Below, one piece after another: positions 35,607 to 44,491 of a stretch of 64,000 nt of DNA (position 1 is its first letter; each line of letters opens with the position of its first letter). A program made the position numbers and the translations under genes. The stretch lies in the NCBI RefSeq assembly GCF_010093085.1, contig NZ_MSRC01000007.1:310001-374000 (forward strand). Reading direction: 5' to 3'. The DNA is from Bacillus sp. SKDU12. GTDB taxonomy: Bacteria; Bacillota; Bacilli; Bacillales; Bacillaceae. The notes beneath the pieces are model-generated. The model made no database searches, was not told where the DNA came from, and saw only the letters and a program-made list of their open reading frames with translations.

Positions 35607-36630
35607 ATTTCTCCAGCATAAGGAAGACACTGTAGCGCGTGAGATTATAGCCGTACAGATCCCCGCCTACATAAAGGAAACAGAGATTATCGGTTTTGAC
35701 GGCATTCCCGCTTTACAAGAGAAGGTGAAGGATATTCAAGCATCTCATGAACGGTTTGCGGGATACCGGAAAAATGGCAAGCTGATTGGTGTCATTTCAT
35801 ATGAGAAAAACATGCATCATCTCACCATTTGCAGGCTTGTTGTGCACCCTGACGGTTTTAGAAAAGGAATTGGACGAGCACTTCTGCAATTTGTCATTGA
35901 TCAGAACGAAGACGCTGAGAAAATCGAAGTCGTCACAGCCGAGAAAAATATCCCGGCCGTGTCACTCTACACACAGGCCGGATTTCAAAAAGCAGAAACC
36001 GTCAAAGCAGCGCAGGGTCTATTGCTGTCGGTCTTTCGTTTGTATCCGAAAAGAAAAGTTGAGGTCGTTCCCTACAACAAAAAATGGACGGAAGGTTTCG
36101 ATGAAGAAAAAGAATGGTTGAAGCGGGTGTTCGGGCCGGAGATGATCGCCATTCATCATATCGGAAGCACATCGATACCGAACATGGCAGCGAAGCCGAT
36201 CATTGATATGCTAATTGAAGTCAGAAGCATTGAGGCCGTGAGCCAATTTGATGAACAAATGAAGGCTATCGGCTATATATCAAAAGGTGAGAACGGCATA
36301 GCGGGCAGGCGCTATTTTCAAAAGGGCGGAAATAAACGAACCCATCACGTCCATCTGTACGAACAGGAAAACCCTGCTATTGAAAGGCATCTGTTATTCA
36401 GAGATTATCTCAGAGCTCATCCGAACATAGCGAAAGAATACGCCGTTCTCAAAAAATGGCTGGCGGCCCAGCATCCCGACAGCATCAAACAGTACATGCA
36501 AGGGAAAGATGAATGGATCAAGACTGCAGAAAAAAATGCGAAACGGTGGAAAAAAGGCAGAAACAATGCGAATGGAAGCGTTGTATGCTACAATAGCGAA
36601 AATGATGAAAACGGGGGTCTCACCTTATGA
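35599..36630 (+). CDS. yqkA: Two-domain protein: GNAT acetyltransferase fused to a GrpB/UPF0157 nucleotidyltransferase-like domain
   Basis: 343 residues from the ATG at 35599, overlapping yqjZ by eight bases. Residues 1-155 are GNAT-like (LTICRLVVHPDGFRKGIGRALLQFV with the acetyl-CoA loop; AVSLYTQAGFQKAE). From about 160 the GrpB domain begins (VEVVPYNKKWTEGFDEEK) with IHHIGSTSIPNMAAKPIIDMLIEV, which holds the GSTS..KPIID nucleotidyltransferase-like core, and HHVHLYE. The fusion suggests linked modification of one substrate; none is known. Its stop overlaps yqkB. Confidence 0.86.
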   Translation: MIEFLQHKEDTVAREIIAVQIPAYIKETEIIGFDGIPALQEKVKDIQASHERFAGYRKNGKLIGVISYEKNMHHLTICRLVVHPDGFRKGIGRALLQFVIDQNEDAEKIEVVTAEKNIPAVSLYTQAGFQKAETVKAAQGLLLSVFRLYPKRKVEVVPYNKKWTEGFDEEKEWLKRVFGPEMIAIHHIGSTSIPNMAAKPIIDMLIEVRSIEAVSQFDEQMKAIGYISKGENGIAGRRYFQKGGNKRTHHVHLYEQENPAIERHLLFRDYLRAHPNIAKEYAVLKKWLAAQHPDSIKQYMQGKDEWIKTAEKNAKRWKKGRNNANGSVVCYNSENDENGGLTL

Positions 36631-36950
36631 ACATACATGTGACAGATGCAGCAAAACAGGCATTTGAGCAGGCGTTCGACGCCAACCCGGGGAAAAAAGC
36701 CCAGCTTCGTTACGATGCAGAAGGGTGCGGCTGCGCGGTAAGCGGTGTTCCGACAATCTGGCTGGCAGAAGAATTAACGGGACAGTGTGAGCAGCTTGAA
36801 ACGAATGGCATTCCGCTTTATATCCAATCGTCGCAAAAAGTGTTTTTTGACGATCAAATGACAATCGATTACAATGAGAAAGCCAAAACGCTGGCGCTGA
36901 AAAGCCCAGCTGAAATGCTCAGCCCCAGAATGAGCATACTAGTAAAGTAG
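36627..36950 (+). CDS. yqkB: HesB/IscA-like protein
   Basis: 107 residues, start overlapping the yqkA stop (ATGA). It has the HesB-like biosynthesis fold, with AKQAFEQAF and [16 protein letters not shown]. The cysteines here (34 and 36) are in a C-G-C pattern unlike the three spread cysteines of true A-type iron-sulfur carriers, and the C-terminal CxC is missing. An Fe-S role is therefore doubtful. Related Bacillus proteins of this family are uncharacterised. Confidence 0.82.
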   Translation: MNIHVTDAAKQAFEQAFDANPGKKAQLRYDAEGCGCAVSGVPTIWLAEELTGQCEQLETNGIPLYIQSSQKVFFDDQMTIDYNEKAKTLALKSPAEMLSPRMSILVK

Positions 36951-36963
36951 GGAGACACGAAAC

Positions 36964-37203
36964 GTGGAACAAAAGCTGAAGTCGATGAAGAACACAGCAC
37001 AGAATAAAACGTGGGTATCCTTCCTGAATCAAAACCATCCCTATACCTTACTCCACTGGTCAATTGGAGGAGCAGAATCTGTCAAGAAAGATGTTTGGCT
37101 ATTGCAGGATGAAATGACATTCGAAACGCAGGAGTTTACAACGATAGAGCTTGCGATTGAATGGATCAGAGAAAATATGGATGGCATTACCGACGTTTTG
37201 TGA
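36964..37203 (+). CDS. yqkC: Small conserved protein YqkC
   Basis: 79 residues from a GTG, with AGTAGGGA ahead of it. It is soluble, with aromatic-rich centre ([20 protein letters not shown]) and an acidic C-terminus ([15 protein letters not shown]). No known domain. It is the last gene of the yqjY-yqkC run, ended by a terminator at 37211-37243. Confidence 0.75.
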   Translation: MEQKLKSMKNTAQNKTWVSFLNQNHPYTLLHWSIGGAESVKKDVWLLQDEMTFETQEFTTIELAIEWIRENMDGITDVL

Positions 37204-37210
37204 AATGCAG

Positions 37211-37243
37211 AAGCGAAAGAGCCGAAGGGCCTTTCGCTTTTTT
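37211..37243 (+). terminator. Terminator after yqkC
   Basis: AAGCGAAAG pairs with CTTTCGCTT, then T4. The hairpin also borders the convergent yqkD stop. Confidence 0.83.
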
Positions 37244-38159
37244 ATTCTGTTGGATCCTTTATTTTATCTAAAAACTCTTTCACCGTTTTTCGGTATGTGT
37301 CCCGGTTTTTCGTATACGACATGGCATGTTCTCCATTTTCAGCAATGTACAGCGCCTTCGGCTCAGGTTTCTTTTCATAAAGCCGCTCGGTTGAAGAAAC
37401 GGGTATATAATCATCATCCTTACTGTGAATAAAGAGAATCGGTTTTTCAATTTTATCAATGACAGCAAGCGGAGATACCTCGCGTGCCCGATAGCCGCCC
37501 CTCAGCTTCAAAAAGAAGTCGGCGATGGGGAGCAGCGGCCAAGACGGAAGCTTGTATTCCACCTTCAGCCGGTAGGCAAGCTGTTCATCAAAACGTGCAA
37601 AGGGACAATCGGCAATATAAAAATCAGCGCCATCCTCACAGTGTTCACCAGCGTAAAGCAGGGCCGTGGCAGCTCCCATTGATTCGCCGTGAATTCCGAT
37701 CAATCCGCGCTGGCCTGTTTTATCTTTGGCCCAGCTGACAACCTCGCTGAGATCATCCTTTTCATAAAACCCATAGCTAGTCGTCTTTCCGCCGCTTTGT
37801 CCGTGCCGGCGATGGTCATAAACAATGACATTCCAGCCGAGATCAAGAAATAAATGCATATACTTAAGAGAATTCAGCGTATTCATTGTTACCCCGTGGC
37901 AAATAATGATGGTGTTTGGTGTATCATATGGTGCGACATGCCAGCCTTTTATATCGTACCCGTAAGCAGATGGTATGACAAAAGCGGTTTTCTCCATAAG
38001 CTCAAAGGAGTCAAACACATCATGTCCATCGTCTGTCTCTCTTTTGATAATATCTTCGTCTGCCTTTTTCCTGATAAACAGAATGATATTCGAAAATACC
38101 ATTCCGATTGCGATAACAGCGGTTAAGAGAGCGCCAACGGCCAAAAAGATTTTCTTCAA
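37242..38159 (-). CDS. yqkD: Membrane-anchored alpha/beta hydrolase
   Basis: 305 residues from a TTG at 38157-38159, eight bases after AAAGGTGAT. An N-terminal membrane helix (IFLAVGALLTAVIAIGMVF) anchors the protein. The hydrolase domain has the nucleophile in GIHGESMGAA, the acid in HSKDDDYIP and His in NGEHAMS, so the triad is complete. The BAAT/peptidase S9-like pattern suggests an esterase or peptidase; substrate unknown. It is convergent with yqkC. Confidence 0.86.
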   Translation of the reverse strand: MKKIFLAVGALLTAVIAIGMVFSNIILFIRKKADEDIIKRETDDGHDVFDSFELMEKTAFVIPSAYGYDIKGWHVAPYDTPNTIIICHGVTMNTLNSLKYMHLFLDLGWNVIVYDHRRHGQSGGKTTSYGFYEKDDLSEVVSWAKDKTGQRGLIGIHGESMGAATALLYAGEHCEDGADFYIADCPFARFDEQLAYRLKVEYKLPSWPLLPIADFFLKLRGGYRAREVSPLAVIDKIEKPILFIHSKDDDYIPVSSTERLYEKKPEPKALYIAENGEHAMSYTKNRDTYRKTVKEFLDKIKDPTE

Positions 38160-38321
38160 TAGCTACATCACCTTTCAACAAATATAGGAAATTCATACAG
38201 AAATCATTATATCAAATCGTGCTGTGCTGGCCGAAAAAGTGTTTAGAAGAGAGTCTGCTTGTTCAGTCTGCTTACTCCATGATAAACTGGCTTCAAAACA
38301 AATTTACAGGGAGAGCGTAAT

Positions 38322-38546
38322 ATGCAAAAACAAAAAAACGCTGACAAACACCAGTTAAAAGATGACCTTCAATCAGATATGAAAGCGAAGCTTATGGAGA
38401 TGAAGAACCAGTTGAAGGAAGATGATAAAAAGAGACAGGAAAGAGAGAAAGCAGAACAGATCAGAAAGAAAAAAGAGATCGAAAAAAACAAAAGTTTTGA
38501 AGAACTCTTTAATGAAAGTCAAATGGATTGGCAGAAATATAAATAA
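38322..38546 (+). CDS. yqkE: Small charged protein YqkE (DUF3886)
   Basis: 74 residues, almost entirely Lys, Glu, Asp, Gln and Arg (KRQEREKAEQIRKKKEIEKN), predicted as one long coiled coil, ending SFEELFNESQMDWQKYK. GGGAGAG precedes the ATG. Charged helices like this are seen in small spore or nucleoid-associated proteins, but no function is known. It is followed by a terminator shared with yqkF. Confidence 0.82.
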   Translation: MQKQKNADKHQLKDDLQSDMKAKLMEMKNQLKEDDKKRQEREKAEQIRKKKEIEKNKSFEELFNESQMDWQKYK

Positions 38547-38575
38547 ACCAGCACCCGTACAGGGGCTGGTTTTTC
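38547..38575. terminator. Terminator between yqkE and yqkF
   Basis: ACCAGC-x-CCC pairs with GGG-x-GCTGGT, followed by T4. Confidence 0.75.
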
Positions 38576-38577
38576 TA

Positions 38578-39498
38578 TTATGAGCGGTGAGCCTCGTAAA
38601 TGTCTTGTTTCGTATGAGATTGGAGCGCTTTGACTTCCTCAGTGCTTAAACGCCGGGCGTTTGCAGCGTGAACGTTTTCCCGTAGCTGCTCAACCTTACT
38701 GGCGCCTGTAATCACCGAGGCAACAGCCGGCTGTGCTAACAGATACTGCAGAGACTTTTCTGTCATAGAAAGATCAGGTGCGACGTTCTCTATAGCCTTG
38801 CGGGCATTTGCCAAGTCATCGAATGAATAGGACAAGTACCCGTTTTGTTTGAGACTGTCTGCCGCTTGATCAAGCGATTTTTCAGTTAAGAGCCCTTTAG
38901 CAACAGGGCCTCTGGCGACAACGCTGATATGGTGTTCCTCTAAAAGCGGAAGCCATTCCTCAGGGCGTCTGTCAAACAGGCTGAATTGCATCATAATACT
39001 GACGATGTTTGATTTTTTTACATATTCTTTTATCACATTCGGGCGGATGGAGGAAATGCCGTAGTAACGAATGACGCCTTCTTGTTTTAATTCCTCAAAC
39101 GCTTCAATCGTTTCATCAATATTGTCCTCAATCGTGCCGCCGTGAAGCTGATAAAGGTCGATGTAATCTGTTTTCAGCCGTGCCAAGCTCTTTTTTACGG
39201 CTTCTTTTATGTAAGCTTTTGAAGGATCCCAATACCAGCTGTCACTGCCGTCATCCCAACGGTTTCCCGCTTTCGTTGCCAAAATAATATCCTGGCGTCT
39301 GTTTTGAATCGCATCACCGACAATTTCTTCGTTATAACCGCGGTCATACAAATCCGCTGTGTCCAAATAGTTGATGCCAAGATCGATCGCTTCATCCAGA
39401 ATGGACATTGCTTTATTTTTTTCAGTTCCCAGAGACATGCAGCCAAGTCCGACTTCGCTTATCTCTAGATCAGATGTACCCAGTTTGCGCTTTCTCAT
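38578..39498 (-). CDS. yqkF: Aldo/keto reductase
   Basis: 306 residues from the ATG at 39498; another ATG two codons earlier is also open. AGGAGTG lies upstream. The AKR tetrad can be seen: Asp and Tyr in LDTADLYDRG, Lys in ILATKAG, and His in YQLHGG. The NADPH-binding C-terminus contains SVITGASKVEQLREN. It probably reduces small aldehydes or ketones in the cytoplasm. It lies downstream of mciZ on the same strand, so some readthrough is possible. Confidence 0.9.
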   Translation of the reverse strand: MRKRKLGTSDLEISEVGLGCMSLGTEKNKAMSILDEAIDLGINYLDTADLYDRGYNEEIVGDAIQNRRQDIILATKAGNRWDDGSDSWYWDPSKAYIKEAVKKSLARLKTDYIDLYQLHGGTIEDNIDETIEAFEELKQEGVIRYYGISSIRPNVIKEYVKKSNIVSIMMQFSLFDRRPEEWLPLLEEHHISVVARGPVAKGLLTEKSLDQAADSLKQNGYLSYSFDDLANARKAIENVAPDLSMTEKSLQYLLAQPAVASVITGASKVEQLRENVHAANARRLSTEEVKALQSHTKQDIYEAHRS

Positions 39499-39560
39499 GT
39501 GCACACTCCTTTTTTACGCTTTATATTGACCGTAATATAAAGGAGATAAAGTTTCAACTT

Positions 39561-39683
39561 TTACGGCTTGGAAACCCAATCTTTCACGTATTGGAATATG
39601 CGCCCGTACTCTTTCAGCTTCGCGCGAACCTCCCGTGCTTTTCCGACTAGGACAATACCTTTTGGCACACGTCGGACTTTCAT
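39561..39683 (-). CDS. mciZ: MciZ, mother cell inhibitor of FtsZ (40 aa)
   Basis: 40 codons, too short for routine calling. ATG at 39681-39683 with AAAAGGAGG six bases upstream; stop TAA at 39561-39563. The peptide starts MKVRRVPKGIVLVGKA and ends with FQYVKDW and SKP, matching the known MciZ that I recall with a few substitutions. MciZ caps FtsZ filaments at the minus end and blocks division in the sporulating mother cell. Its place between yqkF and nudF is the known one. A CATACATT on the minus strand just upstream is a SigE -10 candidate. Confidence 0.93.
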   Translation of the reverse strand: MKVRRVPKGIVLVGKAREVRAKLKEYGRIFQYVKDWVSKP

Positions 39684-39714
39684 AAGAAGCCTCCTTTTTT
39701 CTAGTATGATAAAA

Positions 39715-39722
39715 TGTATGGG
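39715..39722 (-). promoter_or_regulatory. SigE -10-like element upstream of mciZ
   Basis: On the minus strand CATACATT agrees with the SigE -10 consensus and is correctly placed about 30 bases before the mciZ start. A convincing -35 was not found. mciZ is known to be SigE-dependent. Confidence 0.5.
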
Positions 39723-39755
39723 GCATCATATAGAGACAGAACGGGAGATGAAGAA

Positions 39756-40313
39756 GTGAAATCATTAGAAGAAAAAACAATTGCCAAAGAACAGATCTTT
39801 TCGGGTAAAGTAATTGATCTTTATGTAGAAGATGTTGAACTGCCGAACGGCAAAGAGAGTAAACGTGAAATTGTGAAACACCCTGGAGCTGTAGCTATAT
39901 TAGCTGTCACAGAGGAGGGGAAAATGATCCTTGTCAAACAATTTCGTAAACCGCTTGAGCGTACGATTGTTGAAATTCCGGCTGGAAAGCTTGAAAAAGG
40001 GGAGGAGCCAGAGTATACGGCACTTCGGGAGCTTGAAGAGGAAACGGGGTATACTGCGAAAAAACTGACAAAAATCACTGCGTTTTATACATCACCCGGC
40101 TTTGCGGATGAAATTGTTCACGTGTTTCTTGCTGAAGAGCTTTCTGTACTTGCAGAAAAACGGGAGCTTGATGAGGACGAGTTTGTTGAAGTGATGGAGG
40201 TGACGCTTGAAGATGCGCTGAAGCTGGTTGAATCGCGTGAAGTTTATGATGCTAAAACAGCCTATGCGATTCAGTATCTTCAGCTGAAAGAAGCGCTCCA
40301 AGCAAAAAAATGA
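39756..40313 (+). CDS. nudF: ADP-ribose pyrophosphatase (Nudix)
   Basis: 185 residues from the GTG at 39756; a frame extension to an ATG at 39714 lies before the purine-rich GGGAGA. The Nudix box is complete (GKLEKGEEPEYTALREL with EEETGY), and GFADEIVHVFLAEEL is the ADP-ribose-type following segment. It hydrolyses ADP-ribose to AMP and ribose 5-phosphate. The stop overlaps the yqxK ATG, so the two are coupled. Divergent from mciZ. Confidence 0.92.
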   Translation: MKSLEEKTIAKEQIFSGKVIDLYVEDVELPNGKESKREIVKHPGAVAILAVTEEGKMILVKQFRKPLERTIVEIPAGKLEKGEEPEYTALRELEEETGYTAKKLTKITAFYTSPGFADEIVHVFLAEELSVLAEKRELDEDEFVEVMEVTLEDALKLVESREVYDAKTAYAIQYLQLKEALQAKK

Positions 40314-41473
40314 AAAAGATTTACGCGGATTTGCACATTCATATCGGCCGCACCTTTAAGGGAAGAGCTGTTAAAATAACAGGCGCCAAAACGCTGACGC
40401 TTGACCGAATTTTAGTTGAAGCCAGTGAACATAAAGGAATTGAGCTTCTTGGCATTATCGACTGTCATTCTCCGGAAGTCATCCTAGAGCTTGAGGAAGG
40501 CATATCATCCGGGAAATATCGCGAGCTTGATGGCGGTGGAATTCGTTACCGCAACACCACTCTTTTATTAGGAAGCGAGCTGGAGATTTATGATGAAGCC
40601 TGCAACGGGCCGATCCATGTGCTCGCTTTTATGCCGACACTTGCTGATATGAAAAACTTTTCAAACTGGCTGTCAGCGCGGCTGAAAAATATTCATTTAA
40701 GCTCACAGCGGATTTATGAAACAGGCATGAATCTGCAAAAAAAAGTGAAGGAAATGGGCGGCCTATTTATTCCCGCCCACATCTTTACACCGCATAAAAG
40801 CTTATATGGAAAAGGGGTTGCATCAAGCTTAACCGAGGTTTTTGATCCTTCTATGATAGATGCAGTGGAGCTTGGATTAAGCTGTGATACAGACATGGCT
40901 TCACACGTATCTGAATTGAATCAGTACTCTTTTTTAACAAATTCTGACGCGCATTCGTTAGGCAAAATTGGCAGAGAATATAATGAACTATATGTACAGT
41001 CAGCTGATTTTACTGAGTTTGCTTTTGCATTAAGAGGTCAGGATGAAAGGGTCATTACAGCAAATTACGGCTTGGACCCGCTATTGGGGAAATATTATCA
41101 GACGACTTGTGAAGCGTGCGGAGAATCTGCTGTAAGCCGAGAAGCGACGTGCGCGAATTGCGGAAAACGCAGATTGACCAAAGGAGTCAGCGAAAGATTG
41201 CTTGAACTGAGTGATCAGACTGAAGTTCGCGTCTCGCGTCCGCGGTATGTTCATCAGATCCCGTTGCAATTTGTTCCGGGTGTCGGTCCAAAAACTCTGG
41301 ACAAACTAAAAAAAGCCTTTGGAACAGAAATGGCTGTGCTTCATGAGGCTTCGGAAGAAGATTTGGCTCGCGTGGTCCCGGCGAAAACCGCGGCACGCAT
41401 TGTAAAAGCGAGATCCGGACAGCTGGAAGTGAAAGCCGGAGGAGGAGGAACCTATGGGAAAATTAAGCGGTGA
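40310..41473 (+). CDS. yqxK: Endonuclease Q-type protein (PHP domain, zinc finger, HhH)
   Basis: 387 residues. The PHP domain begins DLHIHIGRT with later metal-ligand motifs DCHSPE, PAHIFTPH and NSDAHSLG. A CxxC-x11-CxxC zinc finger lies around residues 265-285 (CEACG...CANCG), followed by a helix-hairpin-helix PGVGPKTLDKL. This order is that of EndoQ, which nicks DNA 5' of deaminated bases (uracil, hypoxanthine) in archaea and some Bacillus. Coupled to nudF by ATGA overlap. Function is by family recognition. Confidence 0.85.
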   Translation: MKKIYADLHIHIGRTFKGRAVKITGAKTLTLDRILVEASEHKGIELLGIIDCHSPEVILELEEGISSGKYRELDGGGIRYRNTTLLLGSELEIYDEACNGPIHVLAFMPTLADMKNFSNWLSARLKNIHLSSQRIYETGMNLQKKVKEMGGLFIPAHIFTPHKSLYGKGVASSLTEVFDPSMIDAVELGLSCDTDMASHVSELNQYSFLTNSDAHSLGKIGREYNELYVQSADFTEFAFALRGQDERVITANYGLDPLLGKYYQTTCEACGESAVSREATCANCGKRRLTKGVSERLLELSDQTEVRVSRPRYVHQIPLQFVPGVGPKTLDKLKKAFGTEMAVLHEASEEDLARVVPAKTAARIVKARSGQLEVKAGGGGTYGKIKR

Positions 41474-41479
41474 GTTAGA

Positions 41480-41830
41480 TTAACTCAGCTCCTCCTGTAC
41501 TTTCCTTTTTGTTCGGATAAAGGTAATCAGCTGGATGATTTCATCTTCACTCAGCGGCTTGCCATCAACAGAAATGTGAAAATCAAGGCTGTTCCACGTG
41601 GCTAATTCAATGGTCTGGGGAGCAGTCTGCTTTTGTTTCTCACGGCCCAAAAGTTCATCACAGGTTGTGTCGAAGAGATCAGCCAGCATGGCAAGTGCTT
41701 CAAGCGAAGGACGGCGGTAGCCTGACTCGTAGCCGGCATAAGTGCTTTTGGCGATACCCAGAAGGTCGGCTGTATATTGAAGCGACCAATTTTTCTTTTT
41801 TCTCAATTCAGTTAAACGATCCAGATTCAT
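41480..41830 (-). CDS. ansR: Transcriptional repressor of the ansAB operon
   Basis: 116 residues. It has an N-terminal HTH_3 (Cro/CI type: RLTELRKKKNWSLQYTADLL then GIAKSTYAGYESGYRRPSLE) and a C-terminal acidic effector-sensing or dimerisation half. AnsR is the aspartate-responsive repressor of the divergent ansAB operon. AGGAGCG precedes the ATG. A TATAAT on the minus strand at 41861-41866 is its probable -10. Confidence 0.95.
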   Translation of the reverse strand: MNLDRLTELRKKKNWSLQYTADLLGIAKSTYAGYESGYRRPSLEALAMLADLFDTTCDELLGREKQKQTAPQTIELATWNSLDFHISVDGKPLSEDEIIQLITFIRTKRKVQEELS

Positions 41831-41910
41831 GAACTTCCGCTCCTTTTTTACCTTGAGCTGATTATATCATATAGGCATTAGGAAGTGTACGCGAATTGAA
41901 TAATAATCTC

Positions 41911-41939
41911 TTGCGTATTTTATTTTCCGTGTCTATAAT
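41911..41939 (+). promoter_or_regulatory. SigA promoter of ansAB
   Basis: TTGCGT (41911-41916), 17 bases, TATAAT (41934-41939). GTACGCGAAT (upstream) and GTATGCGAAAAGCGAATG (downstream) are related GCGAA repeats flanking the promoter and are candidate AnsR operator half-sites (inference). Confidence 0.78.
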
Positions 41940-42011
41940 TGCATTAAAAGTATGCGAAAAGCGAATGCCTTCTCGCAACCCATCTTTAGATACAGTGAAG
42001 AGGTGCATGGT

Positions 42012-43001
42012 ATGAAAAAATTATTGATGTTGACAACTGGGGGAACGATTGCTTCAGTTGAAGGGGAACATGGTCTGGCCCCAGGAGTCAAGGCTGATGA
42101 ATTATTAAGTTACGTATCAAAACTTGATAACGATTACACGATGGAGACTCAGTCGCTTATGAATATAGACAGCACCAATATGCAGCCTGAATACTGGGTG
42201 GAAATAGCTGAAGCCGTTAAAGAAAATTATGATGCCTATGACGGTTTTGTTATTACACATGGTACAGATACAATGGCCTATACATCTGCAGCGCTGTCAT
42301 ATATGCTCCAGGAAGCCGCAAAGCCGATCGTCATCACCGGCTCGCAAATCCCGATCACATTCCAAAAAACCGATGCTAAAAAAAACATTACAGATGCGAT
42401 TCGCTTTGCCTGTGAAGGTGTGGGCGGCGTTTATGTTGTGTTTGACGGCAGAGTCATTCAAGGAACGCGTGCGATCAAATTAAGAACGAAAAGCTATGAC
42501 GCATTTGAAAGCATCAATTATCCATATATCGCTTTTATCAATGAAGACGGGATCGAATACAACAAACAAGTAACGGAACATGGGAACGGCGCTTTCAAAG
42601 TTGATACGTCACTATGTACGGATGTATGTCTGCTGAAGCTGCATCCAGGCTTAAAGCCTGATATGTTAGATGCTTTGAAAAGCATGTACAAAGGGATTGT
42701 CATTGAGAGTTATGGCAGCGGGGGCGTGCCATTTGAAGGCAGAGATATTTTGTCAAAAGTCAATGAACTGATCGAAAGCGGCATTGTCGTCGTGATCACA
42801 ACTCAATGTCTGGAAGAAGGCGAAGACATGAGCATTTACGAGGTTGGCCGCAGAGTCAACCAAGACTTAATTATCCGATCCAGAAATATGAACACAGAAG
42901 CGATCATGCCAAAATTGATGTGGGCACTCGGACAGTCTTCGGATCTTCCCGTCGTAAAGAGAATTATGGAAACGCCGATTGCTGATGACGTTGTTTTGTA
43001 A
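42012..43001 (+). CDS. ansA: L-asparaginase, type I
   Basis: 329 residues from the ATG at 42012 with GAAGAGGTG upstream; a start 20 codons earlier would include the promoter-proximal leader. The two catalytic threonine motifs are intact: LTTGGTIAS near the N-terminus and HGTDTMAYT near residue 80. Cytoplasmic (no signal peptide). It hydrolyses asparagine to aspartate, which ansB then deaminates. Part of the AnsR-controlled operon, with ansB 47 bases downstream. Confidence 0.96.
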   Translation: MKKLLMLTTGGTIASVEGEHGLAPGVKADELLSYVSKLDNDYTMETQSLMNIDSTNMQPEYWVEIAEAVKENYDAYDGFVITHGTDTMAYTSAALSYMLQEAAKPIVITGSQIPITFQKTDAKKNITDAIRFACEGVGGVYVVFDGRVIQGTRAIKLRTKSYDAFESINYPYIAFINEDGIEYNKQVTEHGNGAFKVDTSLCTDVCLLKLHPGLKPDMLDALKSMYKGIVIESYGSGGVPFEGRDILSKVNELIESGIVVVITTQCLEEGEDMSIYEVGRRVNQDLIIRSRNMNTEAIMPKLMWALGQSSDLPVVKRIMETPIADDVVL

Positions 43002-43048
43002 AATGTCAGAAACTATGACCAACAAAGAGAGAAAGTAGGGTAAAGATG

Positions 43049-44476
43049 ATGTTAAACGGCCAAAAAGAATACCGCGTAGAAAAAGACTTCCTTGGAGAAA
43101 AACAAATTGAAGCGGATGTTTATTACGGAATACAGACACTTCGAGCTTCTGAAAACTTCCCGATTACGGGGTACAAGATCCATGAAGAAATGATTAATGC
43201 GCTGGCGATTGTTAAAAAAGCTGCGGCTCTTGCCAACATGGACGTGAAACGGCTGTATGAAGGAATTGGCCAAGCTATCGTACAAGCCGCTGATGAGGTT
43301 TTGGAAGGCAAATGGCATGACCAGTTTATCGTTGATCCGATTCAAGGCGGTGCCGGAACTTCTATGAATATGAATGCGAATGAGGTTATCGGAAACCGGG
43401 CGCTTGAAATCATGGGACATAAAAAGGGCGACTATATCCATTTAAGCCCAAACACACATGTGAATATGTCACAGTCGACAAACGATGTGTTCCCGACTGC
43501 GATTCATATTTCCACATTGAAGCTGTTAGAAAAACTGCTGAAAACAATGGAGGACATGCACAGTGTGTTCAAACAAAAAGCACAGGAATTTGATTCTGTG
43601 ATTAAAATGGGACGGACACATCTGCAAGATGCTGTGCCGATTCGGCTTGGCCAGGAATTTGAAGCGTACAGCCGTGTTCTGGAGCGTGATATGAAACGAA
43701 TCAAGCAATCCCGCCAGCATCTTTATGAAGTCAACATGGGTGCAACTGCTGTGGGTACAGGCTTGAATGCCGATCCTGAATATATCAAACAGGTTGTAAA
43801 GCACCTTGCTGGTATCAGCGGACTTCCTCTTGTCGGTGCAGACCATCTTGTTGATGCAACACAAAATACAGATGCCTATACAGAGGTGTCAGCGGCATTA
43901 AAGGTCTGCATGATGAACATGTCTAAGATTGCAAATGACCTTCGTTTGATGGCGTCAGGCCCGCGCGCAGGACTTGCGGAAATTTCATTGCCGGCACGTC
44001 AGCCGGGTTCATCCATTATGCCGGGGAAAGTCAATCCGGTTATGGCCGAGCTCATCAACCAAATCGCATTCCAGGTCATCGGAAACGACAATACGATCTG
44101 TCTGGCTTCAGAAGCCGGCCAGCTTGAATTGAATGTCATGGAGCCTGTACTTGTTTTCAATTTGCTTCAATCAATCAGCATCATGAACAATGGCTTCCGT
44201 TCGTTCACTGATTATTGCTTAAAAGGCATCGAAGCAAACGAAAAACGCTTGAAACAATACGTGGAAAAAAGTGCGGGAGTGATCACTGCGGTCAACCCGC
44301 ACCTTGGGTATGAAGCGGCGGCCCGAATTGCCCGGGAAGCGATTATGACAGGCCAATCAGTCCGCGATCTATGCCTGCAACATGATGTGCTGACAGAAGA
44401 AGAATTGGATACAATTTTAAATCCATATGAGATGACAAAACCAGGTATTGCAGGAAAAGAACTATTAGAAAAATAA
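43049..44476 (+). CDS. ansB: Aspartate ammonia-lyase (aspartase)
   Basis: 475 residues from the ATG at 43049; an ATG one codon earlier is equally open. Fumarase/aspartase superfamily motifs: GGAGTSMNMNANEVIGNRA, NTHVNMSQSTNDVFPTA and the signature GSSIMPGKVNP with the catalytic Ser. It converts aspartate to fumarate and ammonia, completing asparagine use by AnsA. A GTAGGG site lies upstream. The operon closes at the 44492-44534 hairpin. Confidence 0.96.
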   Translation: MLNGQKEYRVEKDFLGEKQIEADVYYGIQTLRASENFPITGYKIHEEMINALAIVKKAAALANMDVKRLYEGIGQAIVQAADEVLEGKWHDQFIVDPIQGGAGTSMNMNANEVIGNRALEIMGHKKGDYIHLSPNTHVNMSQSTNDVFPTAIHISTLKLLEKLLKTMEDMHSVFKQKAQEFDSVIKMGRTHLQDAVPIRLGQEFEAYSRVLERDMKRIKQSRQHLYEVNMGATAVGTGLNADPEYIKQVVKHLAGISGLPLVGADHLVDATQNTDAYTEVSAALKVCMMNMSKIANDLRLMASGPRAGLAEISLPARQPGSSIMPGKVNPVMAELINQIAFQVIGNDNTICLASEAGQLELNVMEPVLVFNLLQSISIMNNGFRSFTDYCLKGIEANEKRLKQYVEKSAGVITAVNPHLGYEAAARIAREAIMTGQSVRDLCLQHDVLTEEELDTILNPYEMTKPGIAGKELLEK

Positions 44477-44491
44477 AATTTAAACAAAATA

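Noticed and set aside
39514-39780. 88-codon minus-strand frame over the mciZ region
   Set aside because: It reads the mciZ sequence in a shifted frame; mciZ has the proper ribosome binding site and known peptide.
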